A stretch of DNA of 64,000 nt, taken from an uncultured Bacteroidota bacterium (GTDB lineage Bacteria; Bacteroidota; Bacteroidia; Flavobacteriales; Flavobacteriaceae). Below the pieces are notes generated by a model. The model was not told the origin of the DNA. It saw only the letters and a list, made by a program, of their open reading frames with translations, and ran no database searches. Position numbers and translations under genes: made by a program. Below, piece by piece: positions 29,836 through 39,957 of this stretch. How positions within the stretch are numbered: position 1 is the first letter of the stretch; the number at the start of each line of letters is the position of its first letter. Where the stretch lies: positions 156,501 through 220,500 of the forward strand of contig CACMJT010000001.1 of the NCBI GenBank assembly GCA_902614065.1, in the 5' to 3' direction.

Positions 29836-31257
29836 ATGACCGCATTAACTGTATGGAATAATTGTCTCTCATTTGTTAAGGATAATATTCAATTACAGGC
29901 ATATAAAACATGGTTTGAGCCTATCATTCCAATAAAGTTACAAGACAATATTTTAAGCGTTCAGGTCCCAAGTAAATTCTTTTACGAATGGCTTGAAGAA
30001 CATTATGTCAAATTATTAAAGGTCGCCTTAAATAAAGAATTAGGAAAAGATGCAAAACTCGTTTACATCATAAGGATGGAAAACAGTTTTGGTAGCGATA
30101 CTAGTTTTACTGAGAAAATTCCAAGTGAGTACAAACCAAAAATTAAATCACAAGATTTAGATGGTACACCTAATTTCATGAAAGCAAACTTGACTAACCC
30201 CTTCATCATTCCTGGTATAAAAAATTTAAAAATTGATTCACAACTAAATCTTAATTATAATTTTGAGAGTTTTCTAGAAGGTGATTCTAACAGACTTGCA
30301 AGATCTGCTGGTTATGCAGTTTCAAAAAGACCTGGTGGTACTTCATTTAATCCTCTCCTTATTTTTGGAGGCGTGGGTCTGGGTAAAACCCACCTTGCAA
30401 ATGCAATAGGAATTAATGTTAAACAAGCATTCCCCGAAAAAACTGTTTTATACATTTCAGCAGAAAAGTTTACCCAGCAATATGTTGATTCAGTAAAGAA
30501 AAATAATAGAAATGATTTTATTCATTTTTATCAACTTATTGACGTATTAATTATTGACGACGTCCAATTCTTTTCTGGAAAGTCGGGAACTCAAGATGTT
30601 TTCTTTCACATATTCAATCATTTGCATCAAAATGGAAAACAAGTTGTGTTAACATCTGACAAAGCCCCAGTAGATATGCAAGAAATTGAACAAAGATTAT
30701 TATCAAGATTTAAATGGGGACTTTCAGCTGAACTACAAACGCCTGATTATGAAACAAGAATTTCGATTATTAAAAATAAACTTTCAAGGGATGGTGTTGA
30801 AATGGAAGATGATATTATTTTTTATGTTGCTAAACATATAAAAACCAATATTAGAGAATTAGAGGGTGCTATAATATCTCTCATGGCCCAATCATCATTT
30901 AACAAAAAACAAATCACATTGGATTTAGCTAAAGTTATAGTCGAAAAATTTGTAAAAAATACCAAAAAGGAAATATCTATCGATCAAATTCAAAAAGTTG
31001 TCTCTGATTATTTTCAAATGGATGTTTCAACTTTACAATCTAAAACAAGAAAAAGACACATTGTTCAAGCCAGACAATTAGCAATGTTTTTTTCAAAAAA
31101 GTTTACAAAAGCATCTCTAGCCAGCATTGGAACCAAAATTGGACACAGAGACCATGCAACAGTTCTTCATGCATGTAAAACAGTTGATAACTTAGCGTTT
31201 ACAGACAAGCAATTTAGAAAATACGTTGAAGACTTAGATAAAAAATTTACTGATTAA
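29836..31257 (+). CDS. dnaA: Chromosomal replication initiator DnaA
   Basis: DnaA opens the replication origin. The 473 residues show domain I (WNNCLSFVKDNIQLQAYKTW), a short variable linker, the AAA+ domain with Walker A GGVGLGKTHLANAIG and Walker B LIIDDVQFFSGK, and the C-terminal DNA-binding domain with the box-recognising IGHRDHATVLHACKTV. The length is normal for Bacteroidota. The gene is not next to dnaN here; its neighbours are a thioesterase and a lysozyme-like gene, and it overlaps the latter by 11 bases at the 3' end. Confidence 0.97.
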   Translation: MTALTVWNNCLSFVKDNIQLQAYKTWFEPIIPIKLQDNILSVQVPSKFFYEWLEEHYVKLLKVALNKELGKDAKLVYIIRMENSFGSDTSFTEKIPSEYKPKIKSQDLDGTPNFMKANLTNPFIIPGIKNLKIDSQLNLNYNFESFLEGDSNRLARSAGYAVSKRPGGTSFNPLLIFGGVGLGKTHLANAIGINVKQAFPEKTVLYISAEKFTQQYVDSVKKNNRNDFIHFYQLIDVLIIDDVQFFSGKSGTQDVFFHIFNHLHQNGKQVVLTSDKAPVDMQEIEQRLLSRFKWGLSAELQTPDYETRISIIKNKLSRDGVEMEDDIIFYVAKHIKTNIRELEGAIISLMAQSSFNKKQITLDLAKVIVEKFVKNTKKEISIDQIQKVVSDYFQMDVSTLQSKTRKRHIVQARQLAMFFSKKFTKASLASIGTKIGHRDHATVLHACKTVDNLAFTDKQFRKYVEDLDKKFTD

Positions 31258-31879
31258 TTTTTGGCCTTCTTTCCTGATTGATATCTCCTAAATTATAATT
31301 CTTAAAAATTCTAATGTAATCACTTATTGAGGTTCCATTTGCATCTTTTTTATTAAAATCTATCGATGCTTTATTTCTCAGAAATTTCTTGACATTTCCA
31401 GGACCAGATAAATGGGCAGCAGCTAAAATTCCTGACTCTGAAATGTATAGATCACCTAAAAAAATGTTCGAATACTTTTTTATTTCTCGTCTTAATATCC
31501 ATTTATTTCTTTTAACATTCATTAGGAAAACTTTTTCCTGAAGCTCAGGACTTTTAATAAAATTATTTAAATCGCTCACACCATATATTTTAAGGGTTCC
31601 TTTCCCAAACTGATATTTTCCTAAATAACCAAATCGATTAATTTTATTATAATCTGAGCCTGACTCAAAAAAACCTAAAAACTCCTTAAATCCGATGAAG
31701 TCCTTTTCTATGAATGGTACAGTATGAAGTTTAGCTATAAATTCAGGCTTTTCTTTGGCAGAGTATATGTAAGATGAGTCAATTGGAACGCTGGTGAAAA
31801 CAGTTGAGGAAAAAATCACCAACACATAAAAGAAAAAAGCCTTTATACTCTTTATGGTATTTATGTTAAAAAATTTCAT
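31247..31879 (-). CDS. Secreted lysozyme-like (transglycosylase-fold) protein
   Basis: A 210-residue protein with an N-terminal hydrophobic signal or anchor (about 10-30). The centre contains FKEFLGFFESGSDYNKINRFG and YLGKYQFGKGTL, a pattern of lysozyme-like transglycosylase domains with the likely catalytic Glu in FESGSDY. SGILAAAHLSGPGNVKKFL resembles the later part of that fold. It probably acts on peptidoglycan in the periplasm; the family fit is by pattern only. It converges with dnaA and lies upstream of nothing obvious, 68 bases after the mltG stop. Confidence 0.68.
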   Translation of the reverse strand: MKFFNINTIKSIKAFFFYVLVIFSSTVFTSVPIDSSYIYSAKEKPEFIAKLHTVPFIEKDFIGFKEFLGFFESGSDYNKINRFGYLGKYQFGKGTLKIYGVSDLNNFIKSPELQEKVFLMNVKRNKWILRREIKKYSNIFLGDLYISESGILAAAHLSGPGNVKKFLRNKASIDFNKKDANGTSISDYIRIFKNYNLGDINQERRPKINQ

Positions 31880-31947
31880 TTGTAAAAACTTACTTTTTAC
31901 AACGATGCAAACATAAGGTTTTTTTTAATTATCTGTAAATCAGCATT

Positions 31948-32982
31948 TTATCTTTTTATTCTGTTTTCTTTCAACCACTTTGTGTATTGTCTCTTCTTTC
32001 TATTATGTTCAACTAGAGTTCTTGAAAATAAATGATACCCAGGGTTTGAAACATCAGCAACAAAAAATATAAAGTTGTGAGAACTGGGATTTAGAACAGC
32101 CTCAATAGCAGAAAAATCTGGTGTTACTATTGGACCTGGCGGCAGGCCTTTATTTAGATATGTATTGTAAGCAGACTTTATCCTTAAATCTTTATACAAA
32201 ACTCTTCGAATTTTCTTATCAAACCCCTCTTTCCTTTTAATAACATATACTATGGTTGGATCTGCCTGCAATTTCATTCTCTTGCTTAGACGATTTAAAT
32301 AAACACCTGCGATTGTGGGTCTTTCGTCAACTTTTGGGGTTTCTTTTTGTACTATAGAAGCTAAAACTGAAACTTCCACAGGGTTTAGGCCAATTTTATT
32401 AGCTTTCTCAATCCTATTTTCATTCCAGAAATTATTAAACTCTCTTACCATTTTTTCTCTAAAATTATCTGCAGATGTATTCCAAAAAAATTCATAAGTG
32501 TTCGGTAAAAATAATGACAAAACCGACTCTTGAGATAAATTAAGACTTTTTAAGAAATTTTTATCAGTAAAGGATTCAATTAAACTCATACTATCTGCTT
32601 CTATTTTTTTTGAAATATAACCACTAAACTCTTGGATAGTTTGAATGTTGTTAAATGTTATATTTAATGGAATATTTTTAGATCTTAGCGAATTAATTAT
32701 GTTGTTGTTTCCATCACCTTTGTATATAATAAATCTCCCTGCTTTGATATTTTCAAGATATTTTTTTGTTTTTGCTGCTTTTATGAATGATTCAACATCA
32801 ATGATATAGCTTGAAATTGAACTAATCATCTCATCCTTACTAGATCCTGAATTGACGTAGATATAAACAAAATCTTCACTAAATGATGTGTTGGATTTAA
32901 AAAATACTTTATAGCCAAATGTTGCAATGAGAGCAATAATTAAAAATGATATTATTGTAAAAATTCTAAAAATTGTTTTCAT
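31948..32982 (-). CDS. mltG: Endolytic murein transglycosylase MltG
   Basis: MltG (YceG) is a membrane-anchored lytic transglycosylase that cuts nascent glycan strands. The 344 residues have one N-terminal transmembrane helix (about 8-28), a LysM-like middle, and the catalytic region VLASIVQKETPKVDERPTI with its Glu, followed by GVYLNRL and LQADPTIVYV. RSAYNTYLNKGLPPGPI-type sequence near the C-terminus is the family hallmark (here IKSAYNTYLNKGLPPGPI). It begins within the stop region of dapF (four-base overlap). Confidence 0.95.
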   Translation of the reverse strand: MKTIFRIFTIISFLIIALIATFGYKVFFKSNTSFSEDFVYIYVNSGSSKDEMISSISSYIIDVESFIKAAKTKKYLENIKAGRFIIYKGDGNNNIINSLRSKNIPLNITFNNIQTIQEFSGYISKKIEADSMSLIESFTDKNFLKSLNLSQESVLSLFLPNTYEFFWNTSADNFREKMVREFNNFWNENRIEKANKIGLNPVEVSVLASIVQKETPKVDERPTIAGVYLNRLSKRMKLQADPTIVYVIKRKEGFDKKIRRVLYKDLRIKSAYNTYLNKGLPPGPIVTPDFSAIEAVLNPSSHNFIFFVADVSNPGYHLFSRTLVEHNRKKRQYTKWLKENRIKR

Positions 32983-33755
32983 AAATTAAAATTACCGCTG
33001 TACACAAATTCAGCATTGCCAAAAAGGAAGATATCAAAAAATTTATTTTCATTAAAATTGAAAGTTACTGACAACTTTCCTCCCCTAGTTATTATATGAG
33101 TTATTGATTCTTCATGGTTATAATTTAATTTGGAACATAAAGCAATAGCTACTGCTCCAGTCCCACAAGATAATGTTTCAGCATTAACTCCTCGCTCATA
33201 AGTTCTTGCATGGTATGTGTTTTTATCTTTTTTTGAAACAAAATTTACGTTAACACCTCCATCAACTAACTTACTTTCTTGAGCACGCATAAATTCATCT
33301 TCAATATTCAATTTTTCTAAATTTTGATCAAATTTAATTAGATGAGGAGATCCTGTATCGATTAAAAAATCATCTCTAATTTTTTTAAAATTATCAACTT
33401 TGTTTATTGATATGGAAATTATATTTCCTTGAACATTGACAAAATGATAACCATCAAAAGCCTTAAACTTTGAAACTTTTTTTAATATTTTATTTTTCAA
33501 AACAAAGTGAGCTGCGCATCTTGCACCATTTCCGCAAAAAGAACCAATTTTTCCATCAGAATTATAATAGATCATTTCATAATCACAATGATCGTTTGAT
33601 TTTATAATTATAAATCCATCAGATCCAATTCCTGTATTTCTATCGCACAAACTTTTTATTTTTTCTTGGGTTATGCGATTGAAAGAATTGTTAATACCAT
33701 CAACGATTATAAAATCATTTCCGTTACCATGATATTTATCGAACGTTACTTTCAT
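32979..33755 (-). CDS. dapF: Diaminopimelate epimerase
   Basis: DapF interconverts LL- and meso-diaminopimelate for lysine and peptidoglycan. The 258 residues show the start motif KYHGNGNDFIIVDG, the first catalytic Cys in FCGNGARCAAHF, and the second in LSCGTGAVAIAL. Its stop overlaps the mltG start by four bases, so two cell-wall genes share a transcript. It is divergent from the htrA-type protease gene. Confidence 0.96.
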   Translation of the reverse strand: MKVTFDKYHGNGNDFIIVDGINNSFNRITQEKIKSLCDRNTGIGSDGFIIIKSNDHCDYEMIYYNSDGKIGSFCGNGARCAAHFVLKNKILKKVSKFKAFDGYHFVNVQGNIISISINKVDNFKKIRDDFLIDTGSPHLIKFDQNLEKLNIEDEFMRAQESKLVDGGVNVNFVSKKDKNTYHARTYERGVNAETLSCGTGAVAIALCSKLNYNHEESITHIITRGGKLSVTFNFNENKFFDIFLFGNAEFVYSGNFNL

Positions 33756-33825
33756 TTAACTAATTATAAAAATAGAGATAATGTTAAAAAGAAGTTAAAT
33801 GTTAAATTAAAAATTGTAAATAAAT

Positions 33826-33833
33826 TATTTTTG
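33826..33833 (+). promoter_or_regulatory. Candidate promoter box for the HtrA-type protease
   Basis: TATTTTTG is an exact TAnnTTTG match ending 13 bases before the ATG at 33847, so the leader would be only about ten bases. No clear -33 TTTG is seen at the usual distance. Confidence 0.45.
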
Positions 33834-33846
33834 AAAAAAAATAGTG

Positions 33847-35235
33847 ATGAAATTCTTAAAAATATTTTATTTAACTGCCTTTGTCGTAATGGTTACGCTA
33901 GGCGTAAATTTATTAATTAACGAAACCAAAGAGGAAAATCAAACATACGAGACTTTACGAACGATAAACACGTCGTCTGTTTCAAATGGAAATCAATTTC
34001 AAAATTTCAAAACATTTCAAAATCCTGATTTCACAATAGCTGCTGAAAAAACAATTAATTGTGTTGTACACGTAAAAAATACTGCAACAGCTAGAAGCTC
34101 CAATTCTATATGGGATCTTTTCTATGGAAATTCACAGCAAAAAAGAACCATTGGAACTGGCTCAGGTGTCATTGTATCTAGAGATGGTTTTATTATAACT
34201 AATTATCATGTTATTGACAATGCAAGTTCAATTGAAGTAACAACTAATGAGAATAAATCATATAGCGCTGAGTTAGTAGGTTATGATGAAAATAGTGATA
34301 TTGCAATATTGAAAGTCGATAGCAAGCGAAATTTTCCTTACATCATTTTTGCTGATTCAGATCAAACAAAAATAGGGGAATGGGTATTAGCTGTAGGAAA
34401 TCCATTTAACCTTACATCCACAGTTACAGCAGGAATTATTAGTGCCAAGTCTAGGGATCTAAGTGATTTTGATTCAAAAAATCAATCATTTATTCAAACA
34501 GATGCCGCAGTTAACAGCGGAAATAGTGGAGGTGCTTTGGTTAATATCAATGGAGATCTTATAGGTATTAATACTGCAATTCAAAGTAATAATGCTGGTT
34601 TTATTGGCTATTCATTTGCAGTACCAAGCAATATCGCAAGAAAAATTTATGAGGATATTCTGGAATTCGGAGATGTACAAAGAGGACTTTTGGGTGTAAC
34701 TGGTCAAAGTTTAAACTCAGAGAATGCAAAGGAACTGGGAATTAACAAAACCGAAGGGTTTTATGTAAATGAAACAGATCCAGAAATGGGCGCACATATT
34801 GCCGGAATGAGAAATGGAGATATCATATTACAAATTGATGATGTTCAAATAAATAAGTTTTCTGATTTATCGGGCTACTTAAATGCCAAAAGACCAGGGG
34901 ATAATTTAGAGGTCACCATTGATAGAAATGGTAAAAAAATAATTTTAGACGTATTACTTAAAGTAAGTACTTATGTGCAGTTTTATGGAATGCAACTTAA
35001 AAATTCAAATAAAGATGAATTGGAGAATCTTGATATTGAGAATGGCGTTACTGTGGTTGTAAACAGAAATTCAACTCTTTATAGAATGGGCGTAAGGTCT
35101 GGCTATATTTTAACAGAAATTAATGACAAAACTATTTCTTCAACAACTCAATTGAAATCATTTGAAAAAGAAAATATATATCAAATCTCATTCATTGATC
35201 TTGATGGAAATAAGGAGAGGTTGATTTTTGATTAA
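33847..35235 (+). CDS. htrA: Periplasmic serine protease, HtrA/Deg family
   Basis: A 462-residue DegP/DegQ-type quality-control protease. The N-terminus is a hydrophobic signal or anchor (FLKIFYLTAFVVMVTLGVNLL). The trypsin-like domain has His in NYHVID, Asp in SDIAILKV, and Ser in NSGNSGGALVN. Two PDZ domains follow (about 285-375 and 385-462). Just upstream of the ATG at 33847 is an in-frame GTG at 33844; I prefer the ATG. The gene leads into trmD, six bases on, in a plus-strand run. Confidence 0.94.
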   Translation: MKFLKIFYLTAFVVMVTLGVNLLINETKEENQTYETLRTINTSSVSNGNQFQNFKTFQNPDFTIAAEKTINCVVHVKNTATARSSNSIWDLFYGNSQQKRTIGTGSGVIVSRDGFIITNYHVIDNASSIEVTTNENKSYSAELVGYDENSDIAILKVDSKRNFPYIIFADSDQTKIGEWVLAVGNPFNLTSTVTAGIISAKSRDLSDFDSKNQSFIQTDAAVNSGNSGGALVNINGDLIGINTAIQSNNAGFIGYSFAVPSNIARKIYEDILEFGDVQRGLLGVTGQSLNSENAKELGINKTEGFYVNETDPEMGAHIAGMRNGDIILQIDDVQINKFSDLSGYLNAKRPGDNLEVTIDRNGKKIILDVLLKVSTYVQFYGMQLKNSNKDELENLDIENGVTVVVNRNSTLYRMGVRSGYILTEINDKTISSTTQLKSFEKENIYQISFIDLDGNKERLIFD

Positions 35236-35241
35236 CTCGAA

Positions 35242-35922
35242 ATGATTAGAATTGATATTTTAAGTGCAACACCAGAATTGTTAGAAAGTCCATTTTCTGG
35301 CTCAATATTACGAAGAGCAATTGAAAAAAATATTGTAGAGGTTTATTTTCACAATCTTAGAGATTATAGCACTGATAAACATAATAAAATTGATGATTAT
35401 CAGTTTGGTGGTGGTTCAGGAATGGTTTTAATGATAGAACCTATTGACAATTGTATTCAAGAATTAAAAAAATCCAATAATTATGATGAAGTTATATTGA
35501 TGACACCAGATGCTAAATTATTGGACCAAAAAATTTCAAATAAGCTTTCTACTTTAAAAAACATCATGATAATTTGTGGACATTACAAAGGAGTTGATCA
35601 AAGAGTTAGAGATAATTTAATAACAATGGAATTATCAATTGGTGATTATGTATTATCTGGCGGAGAATTACCAGCGGCTGTGTTGTGTGACTCAATAATA
35701 CGATTAATTCCAGGTGTGTTAAATAATGAAACCAGTGCGCTTACTGATTCATTTCAAGATAATCTACTTGCTCCACCTGTATATACAAGACCAGCAAATT
35801 ATAATAACATAAAGGTACCTGACTTGCTCTTGTCGGGTAATAAAAGTAAAATTGAAGACTGGAGAGAAAAAAAGTCAATTGAAAAAACAAAAAAGGTTAG
35901 ACCTGGATTGCTTAAAAAATAA
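35242..35922 (+). CDS. trmD: tRNA (guanine-N1)-methyltransferase
   Basis: TrmD methylates G37 next to the anticodon in a subset of tRNAs and prevents frameshifting. The 226 residues have the knot-fold motifs DYQFGGGSGMVLM, IICGHYKGVDQRV and IGDYVLSGGELPA. The C-terminal helices end with KTKKVRPGLLKK. It precedes rplS, the widespread trmD-rplS arrangement, but here a separate promoter-like box lies in the 93-base gap. Confidence 0.96.
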   Translation: MIRIDILSATPELLESPFSGSILRRAIEKNIVEVYFHNLRDYSTDKHNKIDDYQFGGGSGMVLMIEPIDNCIQELKKSNNYDEVILMTPDAKLLDQKISNKLSTLKNIMIICGHYKGVDQRVRDNLITMELSIGDYVLSGGELPAAVLCDSIIRLIPGVLNNETSALTDSFQDNLLAPPVYTRPANYNNIKVPDLLLSGNKSKIEDWREKKSIEKTKKVRPGLLKK

Positions 35923-35945
35923 TTTTATTTTTAATTCAAATTGTG

Positions 35946-35953
35946 TATGTTTG
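35946..35953 (+). promoter_or_regulatory. Candidate promoter box for rplS
   Basis: TATGTTTG is an exact TAnnTTTG match in the trmD-rplS gap. It would give a leader of nearly 60 bases (from about 35957 to 36015), long enough for translational control. No strong -33 TTTG was found upstream, only a T-rich stretch. Confidence 0.5.
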
Positions 35954-36015
35954 TGCCCCTAATTAACCTCTGGAACCGTTTTGAATGTTGATTAGATTAA
36001 TAAAAATCTTAAATT

Positions 36016-36366
36016 ATGGAATCTCTTATAAAATATGTTCAAGATGAATATATTGACCAAAAAAATTTTCCTGAGTTCAAAGCTGGAGATACAATAACTG
36101 TTTACTACGAAATTAAAGAGGGTGAAAAGTCCAGAACACAGTTTTTTAAAGGTGTTGTCATTCAAATTAAAGGAAAGGGCAAAACAAAGACCTTTACAAT
36201 TAGAAAAATGTCCGGTACCTTTGGGATTGAAAGAATATTCCCAATAAATCTTCCATCTATTAAAAAAATAGAAATTAATAAGAAAGGTAAAGTTAGAAGA
36301 TCTAGGATTTATTATTTCAAAAATCTTAGAGGTAAAAAAGCTAGGTTAAAAGAAGCCAAAACATAA
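36016..36366 (+). CDS. rplS: 50S ribosomal protein L19
   Basis: L19 is a small 50S protein at the subunit interface. The 116 residues contain FKAGDTITVYYEIKEGEKSR, FKGVVIQIKGKGKTKTFT and the highly conserved GIERIFPINLPSIKKIE, ending in the basic LRGKKARLKE. The length is typical. It follows trmD after 93 bases and is four bases ahead of icd. Confidence 0.96.
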   Translation: MESLIKYVQDEYIDQKNFPEFKAGDTITVYYEIKEGEKSRTQFFKGVVIQIKGKGKTKTFTIRKMSGTFGIERIFPINLPSIKKIEINKKGKVRRSRIYYFKNLRGKKARLKEAKT

Positions 36367-36370
36367 TTGA

Positions 36371-37597
36371 ATGAGTAAGATTAAAGTGAATAATCCAGTT
36401 GTTGAGCTTGACGGCGATGAAATGACTAGGGTTATCTGGGATTTTATCAAACAAAAACTTATTCTTCCCTATTTAGACTTAGAAATTAAATACTTTGACC
36501 TTGGTATTAAGAATAGAGATTTTACTGACGACCAAATTACCGTGGACGCAGCCGAAGCAATAAAAAAATATAATGTTGGTATTAAATGCGCTACAATCAC
36601 ACCTGATGAGCAGCGAGTCAAAGAGTACACACTAAAAAAAATGTGGAAATCACCCAACGGAACCATAAGAAATATAATAGGAGGTACTGTTTTTAGGGAA
36701 CCCATCATAATGAAAAACATACCTCGTTACGTCCAAGGATGGGTCAAACCAATCTGTATAGGAAGACATGCGTTTGGTGATCAATACCGTGCAACAGACT
36801 TTTTAACTCACGGAAAAGGAAAACTAACAATGACTTTTACACCCGAAAATGGAGATAAGCCTAAAAGTTGGGAAATATATAATTTCCAAGAAGACGGAAT
36901 TGCCATGGGTATGTATAATATAGAATCATCAATTTATGGCTTTGCCAGGTCCTGCATGAATAGGGCTGTTTCCAAGGGTTGGCCACTATACCTTTCCACA
37001 AAAAATACAATCTTAAAAGCATATGATGGCAGATTCAAAGATATATTTCATGAAGTATATGAAAATGAATTTAAAGATAAATTTAATGAAGTTGGTATAA
37101 CATATGAACATCGACTAATTGATGATATGGTTGCAGCAGCGATGAAATGGGAAGGTGGCTTTGTTTGGGCCTGTAAAAATTATGATGGTGATGTGCAATC
37201 TGATACAGTTGCACAAGGATTTGGGTCACTCGGCTTAATGACATCCACTCTTTTAACACCTGACGGTAAAACAATGGAGGCAGAAGCAGCTCATGGAACA
37301 GTAACCAGGCATTATCGACTACACCAAAAGGGAAAAGAGACATCTACCAATCCTATTGCATCTATATTTGCTTGGACCAGAGGTTTAATTCACAGAGCAG
37401 AGTTGGATAAAAATAATGAGCTTCTAATTTTCTGTAATCTGCTAGAAAAAGTTTGTATTGAAACTGTTGAATCTGGAAAAATGACAAAAGATCTTGCAAT
37501 TTTAATCCATAAGAGTAATTTGAAAAGACAACACTACCTTAATACGCAAGAATTCCTTGATGAAATAAAGTCAAGTCTAGACTCAAAGATGTCATAA
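36371..37597 (+). CDS. icd: NADP-dependent isocitrate dehydrogenase, eukaryotic-like type
   Basis: Isocitrate dehydrogenase converts isocitrate to 2-oxoglutarate in the TCA cycle. The 408 residues match the homodimeric, eukaryote-like subfamily rather than E. coli Icd. Visible markers are [17 protein letters not shown] at the start, [20 protein letters not shown] for substrate binding, [20 protein letters not shown], and the NADP region [20 protein letters not shown]. It is close behind rplS and two bases before the TonB receptor gene. Confidence 0.95.
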   Translation: MSKIKVNNPVVELDGDEMTRVIWDFIKQKLILPYLDLEIKYFDLGIKNRDFTDDQITVDAAEAIKKYNVGIKCATITPDEQRVKEYTLKKMWKSPNGTIRNIIGGTVFREPIIMKNIPRYVQGWVKPICIGRHAFGDQYRATDFLTHGKGKLTMTFTPENGDKPKSWEIYNFQEDGIAMGMYNIESSIYGFARSCMNRAVSKGWPLYLSTKNTILKAYDGRFKDIFHEVYENEFKDKFNEVGITYEHRLIDDMVAAAMKWEGGFVWACKNYDGDVQSDTVAQGFGSLGLMTSTLLTPDGKTMEAEAAHGTVTRHYRLHQKGKETSTNPIASIFAWTRGLIHRAELDKNNELLIFCNLLEKVCIETVESGKMTKDLAILIHKSNLKRQHYLNTQEFLDEIKSSLDSKMS

Positions 37598-37599
37598 AG

Positions 37600-39957
37600 G
37601 TGAGGAGAATTATTTTTCTATTTCTTCTCCTGAATTTCAATTTTATTTATACTCAAAATTCATTCACAATAAGTGGATATGTTCAAGATAATAGCAATAA
37701 TGAGCTCATTATAGGTGCAAGTGTAATAGTTAAAGAATTACAAATTGGTACAGTAACTAATAATTATGGTTTTTTTTCATTGACTTTAGTCGAGGGAGAC
37801 TATGACTTAATTTTTCAAAGTCTTGGTTTTGAAGATCAATCATTGAATTTCAACCTTAATAGAAATATTTCAGTTAATATCTTTCTAAATGAGAATATTG
37901 AATCTCTTGATGAGGTTATTTTAAGTAAAAATATCGAGGATGTAGATGTAGAGCTACCACTTTTAAGTATGAATATTTTATCAGGAAAAACAATTAGACA
38001 AACCCCAGTAGTTTTTGGTGAATCTGATCTTTTAAAAACAATTCAACTTTTACCTGGTGTTTCAAGTGCTGGAGAGGGAGCATCTGGATTCAACGTTCGT
38101 GGCGGAGCGGCAGATCAAAATTTAATTTTGTTTGATGAGGCAATTATATACAATTCATCTCACCTGTTTGGATTATTTTCAGTATTTAATTCTGATGCAA
38201 TAAAAGAAGTTAAACTTTACAAGGGCGGTATCCCCTCATCATATGGTGGAAGAATATCATCTGTCTTAGATGTTTACCAAAAAGATGGGAATAACCAAAA
38301 ACTTCAAGCCAATGGTGGAATTGGCTCTATATCAAGCAGATTTTTGGTTGAGGGTCCAATTCAAAAAAACAAAAGTTCATTTCTACTTGCCTCAAGAGGT
38401 TCGTATGCACATTTATTTTTAAAGCTAACAGATATCGAAAATGTTGCATATTTCTATGATTTAAATACAAAATCAAATTTTGTTATTAATGATAAAAATA
38501 AAATTTTTGTCTCAGGATATTTTGGAAGGGATGTATTTAAATTACAAGACACATTCTCTAACACTTACGGGAATAGTACATTCAATTTTAGATGGAATCA
38601 TTTAATTAATGAGAAAACATTCAGCAATACATCAGTTATATACAGCAACTATTATTATGGATTAAAACTAGATTTTGGTGGTTTTGATTGGAATTCAAGT
38701 ATAAAAAACTTGAACCTTAAGTTTGATATCAAAAATTACTTTTCCAGTGAATTCCAATTTAATTATGGACTTAACATAATATATTTTGATTTTAATCCAG
38801 GTGAAATTAGTCCTCTTACACCAAACTCAGGAATTAATTATTCAAAATTGAATTCTAAGTACGCTGTAGAGAACTCTGCGTATTTTGATATTATTAATAA
38901 AATAAGTCCCAATCTTTCAGTTAGATATGGTCTTCGCTTCAATCAATTTTTGAGACTTAGACAACAAGGTTTGCAATCATATATAAATGATGATCCTTTG
39001 GATTTTGACGAGAATTTAAAAATATATAATCCAGCAAATCCATTGATTTATAGTTTTGACAACAATTCATCTGTTTTTAAAACCTTTAATAATGTAGAAC
39101 CAAGAATAAATATTTCATATTCATTCAAGGGCCAAAGTTTAAAGGCAAGTTATAATAGACTTAACCAATATTTGCATTTAATATCCAATACTAGTTCACC
39201 AACACCTCTTGATATATGGGTGCCGAGTGGACCATATTTGAAACCTCAAAAACTTGATCAATTTGCACTGGGTTTCTACAAAAATGCCAAAAGTCTCAGA
39301 TTTGAATCTGAGCTATTTTATAAAAAAATTAAAAATAAACTTGATTATGTTGACGGAGCTGATTTAGTTGGCAATGATAATATTGAAACTGTTGTTATTG
39401 CTGGTGATGCAAGAGCCTTCGGAATTGAATTTTTGTTAAAAAAAATTAGTGGAAGACATAAATATTGGATTGCTTATACCTTATCTAAGTCAGAACAAAA
39501 AACACCAGGAAGGAATAGTATTGAAACAGGGATTAATTTTTCAAAATGGTACAATACACCATATGATAAAACACATGATTTAAGCATAAATTCAGAGTAT
39601 AAGATAAATGATAAATTAAAGCTTGTAGGGAATTTTATTTACCAAACAGGTCAGCCAACAAATTATCCAAACTCTCAATACAATTACATGAATTTGAATA
39701 TACCGAACTTCGGAGAACGTAATTCATCCAGGCTTCCACATTATCACCGTCTTGATATCAATTTAACTTTAAAACCTAAGAAAAATAACAGAAAAATTGA
39801 AAGCACATGGGTCTTTGGTATTTATAATCTGTATAACAGAGATAATGCTAATTCAATTATTTTTAGAAGAAACAATGAAACGTTAAAAAATGAAGCGGTA
39901 CAGATCTCAATTTTTGGTATTGTTCCCTCAGTAACATATAATTTTAAATTTTTATGA
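37600..39957 (+). CDS. TonB-dependent receptor with carboxypeptidase-like N-domain
   Basis: An outer-membrane import receptor of 785 residues. After a signal peptide (FLFLLLNFNFIYTQ) comes a carboxypeptidase-regulatory-like domain (about 20-105; GYVQDNSNNELIIGASVIV), a plug (about 120-235; GFNVRGGAADQNLILFDEA) and a beta-barrel ending in Phe-Leu. The start is GTG at 37600, two bases after the icd stop. The substrate is unknown. It overlaps the DUF4249 lipoprotein gene by four bases, a pairing often seen in Bacteroidota, and murQ follows. Confidence 0.92.
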   Translation: MRRIIFLFLLLNFNFIYTQNSFTISGYVQDNSNNELIIGASVIVKELQIGTVTNNYGFFSLTLVEGDYDLIFQSLGFEDQSLNFNLNRNISVNIFLNENIESLDEVILSKNIEDVDVELPLLSMNILSGKTIRQTPVVFGESDLLKTIQLLPGVSSAGEGASGFNVRGGAADQNLILFDEAIIYNSSHLFGLFSVFNSDAIKEVKLYKGGIPSSYGGRISSVLDVYQKDGNNQKLQANGGIGSISSRFLVEGPIQKNKSSFLLASRGSYAHLFLKLTDIENVAYFYDLNTKSNFVINDKNKIFVSGYFGRDVFKLQDTFSNTYGNSTFNFRWNHLINEKTFSNTSVIYSNYYYGLKLDFGGFDWNSSIKNLNLKFDIKNYFSSEFQFNYGLNIIYFDFNPGEISPLTPNSGINYSKLNSKYAVENSAYFDIINKISPNLSVRYGLRFNQFLRLRQQGLQSYINDDPLDFDENLKIYNPANPLIYSFDNNSSVFKTFNNVEPRINISYSFKGQSLKASYNRLNQYLHLISNTSSPTPLDIWVPSGPYLKPQKLDQFALGFYKNAKSLRFESELFYKKIKNKLDYVDGADLVGNDNIETVVIAGDARAFGIEFLLKKISGRHKYWIAYTLSKSEQKTPGRNSIETGINFSKWYNTPYDKTHDLSINSEYKINDKLKLVGNFIYQTGQPTNYPNSQYNYMNLNIPNFGERNSSRLPHYHRLDINLTLKPKKNNRKIESTWVFGIYNLYNRDNANSIIFRRNNETLKNEAVQISIFGIVPSVTYNFKFL

